Below are positions 24,179-31,962 of a stretch of 64,000 bases of DNA, in pieces. This DNA comes from an uncultured Carboxylicivirga sp. (lineage in GTDB: Bacteria; Bacteroidota; Bacteroidia; Bacteroidales; Marinilabiliaceae), in contig CANLLN010000002.1 in assembly GCA_947491945.1 (NCBI GenBank), positions 62,001 to 126,000 of the forward strand, in the 5' to 3' direction. Numbering within the stretch: the stretch's first letter is position 1; the number at the start of each line of letters is the position of its first letter. The position numbers and the translations under genes are program-made. Below the pieces are notes generated by a model. The model made no database searches, had not been told where the DNA came from, and was given only the letters and a program-made list of their open reading frames with translations.

Positions 24179-26311
24179 ATGAGTAGAAAATTCACCATTT
24201 TTATATTCCTTTTAGTTAGCCTGATAAGCCCACTTACTAAGGCACAAATCAACACCGACAGGATGCTGACAATCGGTAAAAACGCCCTTTACTTCGAGGA
24301 TTATGTGTTGGCTATTCAGTATTTCAACAAAGTAATAAAGGTGAAGCCCTACCTCTCCGATCCCTATTTTTATCGTGGGCTGGCCAAGTATTACCTCGAA
24401 GATTATAACGGTGCCGAACTGGATTTAAACACCTGCCTACGCAAAAATCCCTTTTTAGTGGATGCCTACAATGTGCGGGGCATCATCATGAGTAAGAAAG
24501 ACAATCATGAGCGAGCTATCAAAGACTACAGTCAGGGACTTCGCATTGAACCCGGTAACATCAACCTGCTGATCAACCGGGGTAACAGCCATTCGGCCAG
24601 TGAAAATTACGAGGCGGCCATCGAAGATTTCGATCGTATTATTAAGAAAAAACCCTCATTACTGAGCGCCTACCTGAGCCGTGGCGCTGCCAAAATACAT
24701 GCCGGCGACTCATTAGGCGCTCTGGCCGATTATAGCCACGTGGTTAAGCTCAACCCCTATCTGTCAGACGGCTTTGCCTTCCGTGGTATACTCTACTATC
24801 AGATGCAACGCTTCCAGGAGGCGCTACAGGACTATAATAAGGTAATTGAGCTGAAAAGTGATTATCCGGGCTATTACATGACACGAGGTGTTATCCGCTA
24901 TCAGCTGGATGACCTGCGGGGCACCATGGCCGACTTCGACAAAGTGATAAAGCTGGATCCAAAAAATAGTGTGGCCTACAATAACAGGGGTATTCTTCGT
25001 GCCCAAATAGGCGATAAAAACCGAGCCATAGAGGATTTTTCAAGAGTACTGGCGCTCGACCCCAGCGATTTACTCACCCTCTACAACCGAGCCTTGCTAT
25101 TTCTCGACCTGGGGCAAAGCAAAAGGGCTCTCAACGATTTTAATATCATCATCGATAATTACCCCAACTTTGGGCCCGCCTACTACAACCGCAGTCTTGC
25201 CAAACAGAACCTGGGTGATATAAACGGAGCCCGCCTGGACTACTCTACGGCGGTTAAGCTGGATGCTGATAAGCGTAATCAGCAGGATATGCTGGCTGCC
25301 AAAGACAACAAGAGTGCCGGCAAGCAAACTAAAGAGAACGGACGTAAGGCCACCCGTAAAAAATCCGATAAAGATATTCGCAACTACGATAAACTGGCGG
25401 TACTGGATGATTTTGGTGAAGAAGAGCAGGAGGAGGAGGAATTTGAAAGTATACGTGGCAAAATACAGAACCGCGACATCTTCATCGATCTGGAGCCCGT
25501 ATTTGGTCTTACCTATTATCCGGGCGACACTCTTTTGAGCCGGCCGCCTTATTACGAAAAAGAGGTAATGGCTTTCAATAAAAAGGAGTTATACGAGCGA
25601 CCTCTGGTAATTACCAACCGCGAGGTGGAAGCCGAAGGCCTTCAATACATCCGCCTTACCAATGCCATTAACAACATTACCGAAGAACTGCAGGATGATG
25701 CCACCGACCGGGCCATACTCATCACACGCGGTGTGCTGTACAGCATGGTGATGAACTACAGCAGTGCCATGGCAGACTATAACGAATTGCTTAAATCAGA
25801 TCCCAACAATGTGGTGGCACTGTTCAATCGTGCCTACGCTCGCCATAAGATGGTAGAGATCATTAAAGCACTGGAGGCGGAGACCAAAGTAGACAATAAT
25901 GTGATGCTGCAAGGGCCAATAAAAAGCCGGGGAACATCATCAACTAACATCCCGGATCATGAAAGTACAAGCATACTCGATTATGAGCTGATCCTACAGG
26001 ATCTGAACCGGGTAATTGAATTATCGCCCAACTTTGAGGCTGCCTACTACAACAGGGCTATAATTCATTGTATCAAACGCAACTTCCTGCAGGGCGTAGA
26101 GGACTTTACACGTGCCATAGAACGCAACCCTGAATTTGCCGAAGCCTATTTTAACCGAGGGCTTACCCTCATATACCTGGAGGAAGAAGCACGAGGCACA
26201 GCCGATTTGAGCAAGGCCGGTGAGCTGGGGATATACAAAGCCTATAACGTAATAAAACGCTATGGCGCAGAGGAGCTGAGTGATAAAAACCGCATAGAAG
26301 AAGTGAAATAA
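24179..26311 (+). CDS. Exported TPR-repeat protein
   Basis: 710 residues with signal peptide MSRKFTIFIFLLVSLISPLTKAQ. About ten TPR units fill residues 27-370 (for example AIQYFNKVIKVKPYLSDPYF, AIEDFSRVLALDPSDLLTLY). A charged, Lys- and Glu-rich linker follows (about 370-425, with GEEEQEEEEF), then a segment with YYPGDTLLSRPPYYEKE, then more TPRs to the end (LNRVIELSPNFEAAYYNRAI). It should be a periplasmic or envelope scaffold. Its stop codon touches the ATG of the helicase gene at 26312, which makes one operon of an exported and a cytoplasmic TPR protein. Confidence 0.85.
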   Translation: MSRKFTIFIFLLVSLISPLTKAQINTDRMLTIGKNALYFEDYVLAIQYFNKVIKVKPYLSDPYFYRGLAKYYLEDYNGAELDLNTCLRKNPFLVDAYNVRGIIMSKKDNHERAIKDYSQGLRIEPGNINLLINRGNSHSASENYEAAIEDFDRIIKKKPSLLSAYLSRGAAKIHAGDSLGALADYSHVVKLNPYLSDGFAFRGILYYQMQRFQEALQDYNKVIELKSDYPGYYMTRGVIRYQLDDLRGTMADFDKVIKLDPKNSVAYNNRGILRAQIGDKNRAIEDFSRVLALDPSDLLTLYNRALLFLDLGQSKRALNDFNIIIDNYPNFGPAYYNRSLAKQNLGDINGARLDYSTAVKLDADKRNQQDMLAAKDNKSAGKQTKENGRKATRKKSDKDIRNYDKLAVLDDFGEEEQEEEEFESIRGKIQNRDIFIDLEPVFGLTYYPGDTLLSRPPYYEKEVMAFNKKELYERPLVITNREVEAEGLQYIRLTNAINNITEELQDDATDRAILITRGVLYSMVMNYSSAMADYNELLKSDPNNVVALFNRAYARHKMVEIIKALEAETKVDNNVMLQGPIKSRGTSSTNIPDHESTSILDYELILQDLNRVIELSPNFEAAYYNRAIIHCIKRNFLQGVEDFTRAIERNPEFAEAYFNRGLTLIYLEEEARGTADLSKAGELGIYKAYNVIKRYGAEELSDKNRIEEVK

Positions 26312-28315
26312 ATGAGTGTATTACCCGATAATTTTGATACGGATAATGCTGAATTTCAGGATGCCCTTAAACTGATTCAGCACACTAACTCATCGGTCTT
26401 CCTTACCGGGCGAGCCGGCACGGGTAAGTCAACATTTCTACGCTATATCTGCCAGCATACACATAAAAAACTGGTGGTAGTGGCTCCTACGGGCATCGCT
26501 GCCATCAATGCCGGAGGCGTTACTATTCACTCCTTTTTCAAGGTACCCTTCCGTCCTATCCTACCCGATGATCCGGACCTGTCAACAAACAAAGGACGCA
26601 TCTTTGACTTTTTGAAATACCGCAAATCACACACACAGATCATTAAGGAGATGGAACTGCTCATCATAGATGAAGTATCCATGGTGCGAGGCGACATCCT
26701 TGATTTTATCGATCGCGTGCTGCGCGTATTCACCAAAAATATGAATCAGCCTTTTGGCGGTAAGCAGCTACTAATGGTGGGTGATGTTTTTCAGCTGGAG
26801 CCGGTGGTGAAACGTGATGACTGGCAGATACTGCGCCGCTTTTATCGCTCACCCTACTTCTTCTCAGCAAGGGTATTCAGCAAAATTCCCCTGGTACAGA
26901 TAGAGCTCAAGAAGGTTTATCGGCAAAATGATGCCACCTTCGTAAACCTGCTGGATCGTATTCGCCTAAAGCAGGCCGGCAATAACGATATAACGGCCAT
27001 CAACGCACGCTACAAGCCCACTTTTCAGAGTCCTGTAGACGAGTTTTTTATCACCCTGGCCACACGGCGTGATACAGTGGATTATATCAATGATAACAAA
27101 CTGGAGCTACTGGATGGCGAGGAACATACCTTTAGCGGCAAAATATCGGGTGAATTCCCAGAGTCGGGTCTACCCACACTTAAAGAATTGGTACTTAAGG
27201 AAAATGCCCAGGTAATGTTCGTAAAGAACGACATGGAAAGACGTTGGTATAACGGTAGCTTGGGACGCGTGGAAGATATCGACGAGCAGGGCATCTATGT
27301 GCGATTGCAGAACGATCAGATCTACTTGGTGGAGAAAGAAGTGTGGCGAAACATACGCTACAAATACGATGAGAAAAACAACCGCATCACTGAGGAGGAG
27401 CTGGGCTCATTCACTCAATATCCGCTTAAGCTGGCCTGGGCCATTACGGTACATAAAAGCCAGGGGCTTACCTTCGACAAGGTGATGCTCGACTTCTCGG
27501 GTGGCGCCTTTGCCGGTGGACAGCTCTACGTGGCATTGTCGCGCTGCATCTCCCTGGAGGGAATCGTGCTAAAAACGAAAATATCGCCCCGCGACGTGAT
27601 CGTCAACAGCGAGGTGGTGCGCTTCTCTAAGGCCGCCAATAACAAAGTGTTGATTGAGAAAGAGCTGAACAAAGCCGCCGCCCAGGATTTATACCGCAAT
27701 GCCATTGCCCGCTTTGAACAGAACGAGTTTGCGGAGGCCGTGGCATCCTTTGCCCTCGCCAACGAAAAGCAAGAGGCATTGTCGGCAGTTCCTGTACAGC
27801 GCCTGATATCCCGTAAGCTTAATAAAATAAATAAGCTGGAGAAAGAAATAAAGGAACTCAATGCGGCCATTAAGCGACAGCAGAAGAATGTGGCTGATTT
27901 TGCCCGCGAGTACTACCTGATGGCCAACGAATGCATGGTAAAATTTAATGATACCGGGGCTGCCATGGCCAACCTCAACAAGGCGCTTAAGTTAAAACCA
28001 CAGTTTTTTGATGCTCTCGTGCGCCGTGCTGCCCTGCATGTTGAATCGGGCGATTTAAAGAGCGCCGATAAAGACTACTCCAAAGCTAACAAGGTAAATA
28101 ACAGATCGTACAAAGTGAAGTACAACCGGGGGCGCACACGACTGGCGCTCAGGAAATACGAGAAAGCATACAGCGATCTGCTACAGGCCACTGCCCTGAA
28201 ACCCGACAAGCCGGCTGCCTATTTCTACCTGGGCGAAACCTGCGAGAAGATGGGTGAAATGGACAAAGCAAAAGAATACAAGGCCATTGCCAACCATCTG
28301 GGCTTTGAGGACTAA
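26312..28315 (+). CDS. PIF1-like helicase with C-terminal TPR repeats
   Basis: 667 residues, no signal peptide. The first 460 residues are an SF1B (PIF1/RecD2-like) helicase: Walker A GRAGTGKS (33-40), VAPTGIAAINAGG, Walker B LLIIDEVSM (D120, E121), GDVFQLEPV, a short SH3-like part (MFVKNDMERRWYNGSLGRV) and VHKSQGLTFDKV (from V380). This part resembles helicases of Bacteroidota annotated as PIF1-like with a UvrD C-terminal domain. A coiled coil (KLNKINKLEKEIKELNAAIK) and TPR units follow to residue 660 (AMANLNKALKLKPQFFDALV). A helicase fused to TPRs is unusual. It directly abuts an exported TPR protein gene. Confidence 0.88.
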   Translation: MSVLPDNFDTDNAEFQDALKLIQHTNSSVFLTGRAGTGKSTFLRYICQHTHKKLVVVAPTGIAAINAGGVTIHSFFKVPFRPILPDDPDLSTNKGRIFDFLKYRKSHTQIIKEMELLIIDEVSMVRGDILDFIDRVLRVFTKNMNQPFGGKQLLMVGDVFQLEPVVKRDDWQILRRFYRSPYFFSARVFSKIPLVQIELKKVYRQNDATFVNLLDRIRLKQAGNNDITAINARYKPTFQSPVDEFFITLATRRDTVDYINDNKLELLDGEEHTFSGKISGEFPESGLPTLKELVLKENAQVMFVKNDMERRWYNGSLGRVEDIDEQGIYVRLQNDQIYLVEKEVWRNIRYKYDEKNNRITEEELGSFTQYPLKLAWAITVHKSQGLTFDKVMLDFSGGAFAGGQLYVALSRCISLEGIVLKTKISPRDVIVNSEVVRFSKAANNKVLIEKELNKAAAQDLYRNAIARFEQNEFAEAVASFALANEKQEALSAVPVQRLISRKLNKINKLEKEIKELNAAIKRQQKNVADFAREYYLMANECMVKFNDTGAAMANLNKALKLKPQFFDALVRRAALHVESGDLKSADKDYSKANKVNNRSYKVKYNRGRTRLALRKYEKAYSDLLQATALKPDKPAAYFYLGETCEKMGEMDKAKEYKAIANHLGFED

Positions 28316-28383
28316 ACGATGATCAGCCACTTGCGTCTATGCCGAAATAAATCGCAAGCATTCACTATCCTTTTAAAACTATG

Positions 28384-29019
28384 CTATTCAGACTTATCCT
28401 TCTCGCCCAATGTAATGGGTGGCATGGTAATATTATAACGCACCGCCCACACACGGATGGCGATGATCACCAGCACCGTTACCGCTTCACTAATCACCTG
28501 CGGCAAATGCAGATAATGCAGGATTAAAAAAACAATACCGCCGGTGATACAGGCTGTGGCATAGATTTCCTTATGAAAAATAAGCGGTAGTTCATTGGTC
28601 AGTGTATCACGTATGATACCGCCTACTACAGCGGTCGACAGTCCCATCATAACGGCAATGGGCGCCGATATGCCAAAATCCAGTGCCTTCTCAAGACCAA
28701 TAACTGTAAAGGCAGCAATGCCAATTGTATCAAACAAAAAAAGCGTATTTCGTAACTTCAGCACATATTTCTTAAACAGAATGGTGATGAATACACCTGC
28801 CATAATAACAATGAAATAATTATTGGATTGTATCCAGGCCACAGGCAAATTGCCCAGCATCATATCGCGAAGCGTGCCGCCACCAATCGCCGTCGCAAAA
28901 CCTATAAAGATAGCGCCAAATAAATCCAGCCGCTTTTGTGCTGCAGTAAGGGTGCCACTAATGGCAAACACCATGGTTCCTATATAATCGAACAGCAGTA
29001 TCAGATCGAATGAAGGCAT
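28384..29019 (-). CDS. UPF0126/TRIC-type inner membrane protein
   Basis: 211 residues with about seven membrane helices. It has the paired inverted halves of this family, each with a GGG or GGxxRD motif: FIGFATAIGGGTLRDMMLG near residue 40 and GLSTAVVGGIIRDTL near 125, plus FDYIGTMVFAISGTLTAAQ at the start. Relatives (YadS/YicG type) are taken as TRIC-like channels, probably for cations or glycine. The gene is last in a minus-strand pair with a HAD phosphatase six bases upstream. It meets the helicase gene tail to tail. Confidence 0.88.
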   Translation of the reverse strand: MPSFDLILLFDYIGTMVFAISGTLTAAQKRLDLFGAIFIGFATAIGGGTLRDMMLGNLPVAWIQSNNYFIVIMAGVFITILFKKYVLKLRNTLFLFDTIGIAAFTVIGLEKALDFGISAPIAVMMGLSTAVVGGIIRDTLTNELPLIFHKEIYATACITGGIVFLILHYLHLPQVISEAVTVLVIIAIRVWAVRYNITMPPITLGEKDKSE

Positions 29020-29025
29020 AATGAA

Positions 29026-29637
29026 TTAATCGTAGTAAGGTTTAACATCAATTACCTGCATGCCAGCGGCCTTAGCCGCTTCAATACCAAGGTGCCCGTC
29101 TTCAAATACAAGGCAGTCAGCAGGTGCCACTCCCAAAGCGGCAGCAGCGTTTAAAAATGTTTCAGGATGCGGCTTGTAATGGCTTACATCATCAGAAGTA
29201 ACAATAGCTTTAAAACGATCTTCGATACCGCTGCTGCGCAGCAGGCGCTCTGCCCTTTGGCGGCTTGCGCCAGTGCCCACAGCCATGGGCAACAATCCTC
29301 GATACCGCTCCAACACATCAAACACTGCGGGAATCAGGGTCACCTTATTCAGATTATCCTCCACTAAGGACTCTTTGTGCGCTACCAAATCCATGGGCGT
29401 AACAGCCAGCTCATAGCGAGCAATCAAATCCCTGGCCAGTTCAATCACGGGACGGCCTGTTAAAGTGATGAAAAAATCGTAATCGAAACTCACACCAAAG
29501 GGCTGACAGGCTGACAGCCATGCCTGATAATGAACGGGCGTACTATTTAGCAAAGTACCATCCATATCAAATATCAGCCCCTTAATATCACGGGATATAA
29601 TAATATCTTTCTGTCGTTGATTATGTGTTTCTGCCAT
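29026..29637 (-). CDS. HAD-family phosphatase (beta-phosphoglucomutase-like)
   Basis: 203 residues from the ATG at 29637; an ATG at 29667 would add ten. Motifs are complete: DMDGTLLNST (motif I with the nucleophile Asp and acid Asp), GTGASRQRAERLL (motif II), HYKPHPETFLNAAAALGV (motif III with Lys) and VFEDGHLGIEAAKAAGM (motif IV). The cap is the small helical type. Members act on sugar phosphates or as phosphoglucomutase-like enzymes; the substrate is open. It is transcribed together with the membrane protein gene downstream. Confidence 0.88.
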   Translation of the reverse strand: MAETHNQRQKDIIISRDIKGLIFDMDGTLLNSTPVHYQAWLSACQPFGVSFDYDFFITLTGRPVIELARDLIARYELAVTPMDLVAHKESLVEDNLNKVTLIPAVFDVLERYRGLLPMAVGTGASRQRAERLLRSSGIEDRFKAIVTSDDVSHYKPHPETFLNAAAALGVAPADCLVFEDGHLGIEAAKAAGMQVIDVKPYYD

Positions 29638-29683
29638 GCCTCCCAATTTAGCCGCGAAAGTAAGCATTTACTTCATATAATAG

Positions 29684-29691
29684 TACCTTTG
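29684..29691 (+). promoter_or_regulatory. -7 promoter element upstream of the MscS gene
   Basis: TACCTTTG matches TAnnTTTG. It lies 93 bases before the ATG at 29785 in the divergent region; no clear -33 element was found. Confidence 0.4.
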
Positions 29692-29784
29692 CATTGCAAC
29701 ATTCACTTACTTTAACAGAACATAAGGCCATCACTTTTTGTTGCTAATACTATCATTACATTTTTAAATTAAATATCACGTACT

Positions 29785-30612
29785 ATGGAAGAAATCGGCA
29801 TTACCAACTTTAGCTGGCAACCCATCTACGACTGGATTATTGCCAATGGCATTAAAATACTGGCAGCCATACTTATTGCAGTCATCGGCCTTTGGATTAT
29901 CAATAGGATTGTTAAGGGATTCAAACGCCTTTTACTCGCGCGCCAAATTGATGAAACCCTTGTGCCTTTTATTATTAGCCTTACCTCTGTCACCCTCAAA
30001 GTGCTTCTGTTTATCAGTGTAATAAACTACCTGGGCATACAAATGACTTCGTTTATTGCAATACTGGGTGCGGCTGGCTTGGCGGTGGGTATGGCGCTAT
30101 CGGGCACCTTGCAAAACTTCGCAGGTGGCGTTATACTACTCATCCTTAAGCCCTTTAAGGTGGGTGATTACATTGAAGCACAAGGGCATTCCGGCTCAGT
30201 ACAGGAGATACAGATTTTTAACACCATACTGCATACTCCCGACAATAAGGTGGTAATCATACCCAATGGCGGCCTGGCAACCGGAGCCATGATCAATTAC
30301 TCTGCCCAGGACACACGCCGCGTGGATTTTGTCTTTGGCATTGGCTATGACGATGATATTGATAAGGCACGCAACATTATTATTGAGGTGGCCAATAATA
30401 ACGAACTCGTCATGAAGGACCCCGCTATTTTTGTAGCCGTAAAAGAACATGGCGACAGCTCGGTAAACCTGGTCGCCCGCCTATGGTCTAAAACAAGCGA
30501 CTATTGGTCGGTTTATTTTTATATGATGGAGTTTGTTAAGAAAGAATTTGACAAGCAAGGCATCAGTATTCCGTATCCACAGCGCGATGTACACATACAC
30601 AACCAAAAATAA
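29785..30612 (+). CDS. Small mechanosensitive channel, MscS family
   Basis: 275 residues, inner membrane. Three helices: about 19-42 (GIKILAAILIAVIGLWIINR), 60-85, and the pore helix 90-125 with Ala/Gly-rich AILGAAGLAVGMALSGTLQN. The cytoplasmic part begins LKPFKVGDYIEAQGHSGSV and ends with the alpha/beta domain. The size equals that of E. coli MscS. Such channels release solutes when the membrane is stretched after osmotic downshift. The next gene (DUF3078) starts 14 bases later and is probably co-transcribed. Confidence 0.94.
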   Translation: MEEIGITNFSWQPIYDWIIANGIKILAAILIAVIGLWIINRIVKGFKRLLLARQIDETLVPFIISLTSVTLKVLLFISVINYLGIQMTSFIAILGAAGLAVGMALSGTLQNFAGGVILLILKPFKVGDYIEAQGHSGSVQEIQIFNTILHTPDNKVVIIPNGGLATGAMINYSAQDTRRVDFVFGIGYDDDIDKARNIIIEVANNNELVMKDPAIFVAVKEHGDSSVNLVARLWSKTSDYWSVYFYMMEFVKKEFDKQGISIPYPQRDVHIHNQK

Positions 30613-30626
30613 TAAGCTACCCTAAC

Positions 30627-31529
30627 ATGAGAAAAATAATCAATTTATGTTTGCTCGCTCTGCTTGTGATACCTTTGGGTGTCCATGGGCAGACGGCAGG
30701 CAAAGACAGTTTAAGCAACTGGAAAATAGGCGGCAATTCATCGCTTACTTTCAATCAGGTTTCGCTCACCAACTGGTCGGCGGGTGGTAAAAACTCGGTG
30801 GCCGGTACTTTTCTGCTCGATGCCTTTTTTAACTACAGCAAAGACCGCGTCAATTGGGACAATGCCCTCGACCTAGGCTACGGATTAACCAAGCAGGGTA
30901 GCGATAACCTGGTAAAAACAGAGGATAAGCTCTACCTGAGCTCTAAGTTTGGCTACCGGGTGGATGGAAGTAAGTGGTTTTACTCTGCCTTGCTGGATTT
31001 CAAAACTCAGTTTGCCACTGGCTATAACGATCCACCGGAAAACACCGTTAAACTCTCGGAGTTTATGGCACCTGCATATATAAACTTCTCCCTGGGTATG
31101 GACTACAAGCCCAACGACAATTTCTCGCTCTACCTCTCACCCCTTACCAGTAAAATGACGGTGGTGCGCGATGATTCGCTGTCGCGGGATGGTGCCTTTG
31201 GGGTAGATGCCAATAAACACATCCGCAGTGAGTGGGGTGCCTCGCTAAAGCTAAAGGCACAGAAAGCTGATATTGTGAAAAATGTGGACGTAAGTACACG
31301 GCTTGACCTATTCTCCAACCTGGGTGATAAGCCACAAAATGTAGATGTAGACTGGGAACTGGCCTTTAAAATGAAAGTCAATGATTTCTTGAGTGCAGTA
31401 GCCACTTTTAACCTCATCTACGACGATGATATTAAGTACATCAACAAAGATAAAGAGACAGAAGGGCCACGGGTGCAGTTCAAACAGCTATTTGGCTTTG
31501 GCATCAGCTATAAATTTGGTGATAAGTAA
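30627..31529 (+). CDS. DUF3078 outer membrane-type protein
   Basis: 300 residues with signal peptide MRKIINLCLLALLVIPLGVHGQ. It starts NWKIGGNSSLTFNQVSLTNW, the mark of DUF3078, and continues as alternating beta strands (YSALLDFKTQFATGY, YINFSLGMDYKPNDNFSLYL) ending in FGISYKFGDK, so it is a predicted beta-barrel. The role is unknown. The position directly after MscS suggests an envelope function. Confidence 0.85.
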   Translation: MRKIINLCLLALLVIPLGVHGQTAGKDSLSNWKIGGNSSLTFNQVSLTNWSAGGKNSVAGTFLLDAFFNYSKDRVNWDNALDLGYGLTKQGSDNLVKTEDKLYLSSKFGYRVDGSKWFYSALLDFKTQFATGYNDPPENTVKLSEFMAPAYINFSLGMDYKPNDNFSLYLSPLTSKMTVVRDDSLSRDGAFGVDANKHIRSEWGASLKLKAQKADIVKNVDVSTRLDLFSNLGDKPQNVDVDWELAFKMKVNDFLSAVATFNLIYDDDIKYINKDKETEGPRVQFKQLFGFGISYKFGDK

Positions 31530-31573
31530 TAATAATAAAGTCACTACCAAAAGTGCTGATGGAGAAATACGGC

Positions 31574-31780
31574 TTAACGTAGTGGCTTTAAAAGGTACTC
31601 CAAACCATTTAGTTTAATCTCATACAGGGTGTGCAGTAGCATGCCCAGCTTTCCTTCCGGGAAGCCTTTATTGTGATACCACACCAGGTAAGGCTCGGGC
31701 AAATCACATAAAATACGTCCTTTATATTTACCGTAAGGCATGCGCATACGGGTCAATTGCATCAGTAGCTCGGGCTGCAT
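31574..31780 (-). CDS. DUF3820 family protein
   Basis: 68 residues from the ATG at 31780, the normal family start (MQPELLMQLTRMRMPYGKYK). A GTG 12 codons upstream gives a longer frame that is not needed. Family marks: PYGKYKGRILCDLPEPYLVW and KGFPEGKLGMLLHTLYEIKL ending LNGLEYLLKPLR. The family is small and cytoplasmic; some members are named after a quorum-sensing-regulated factor, but the function is not known. It lies alone between two plus-strand genes. Confidence 0.85.
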   Translation of the reverse strand: MQPELLMQLTRMRMPYGKYKGRILCDLPEPYLVWYHNKGFPEGKLGMLLHTLYEIKLNGLEYLLKPLR

Positions 31781-31962
31781 ATCACTGTGTTTTTTTTGAA
31801 TTTGCGAATGTATCACTTTCGGGCCTTTCGGTCAACTAAATCCCCAACATAAATACTTTTTTAAAAATTATGTTGTTGGCCTATCAGATAGTTAGTAACT
31901 TACCGTTCAACAAAATGAAACACTTTTCCAGCATTGGAATTTACATCAAACCCAATACATTT

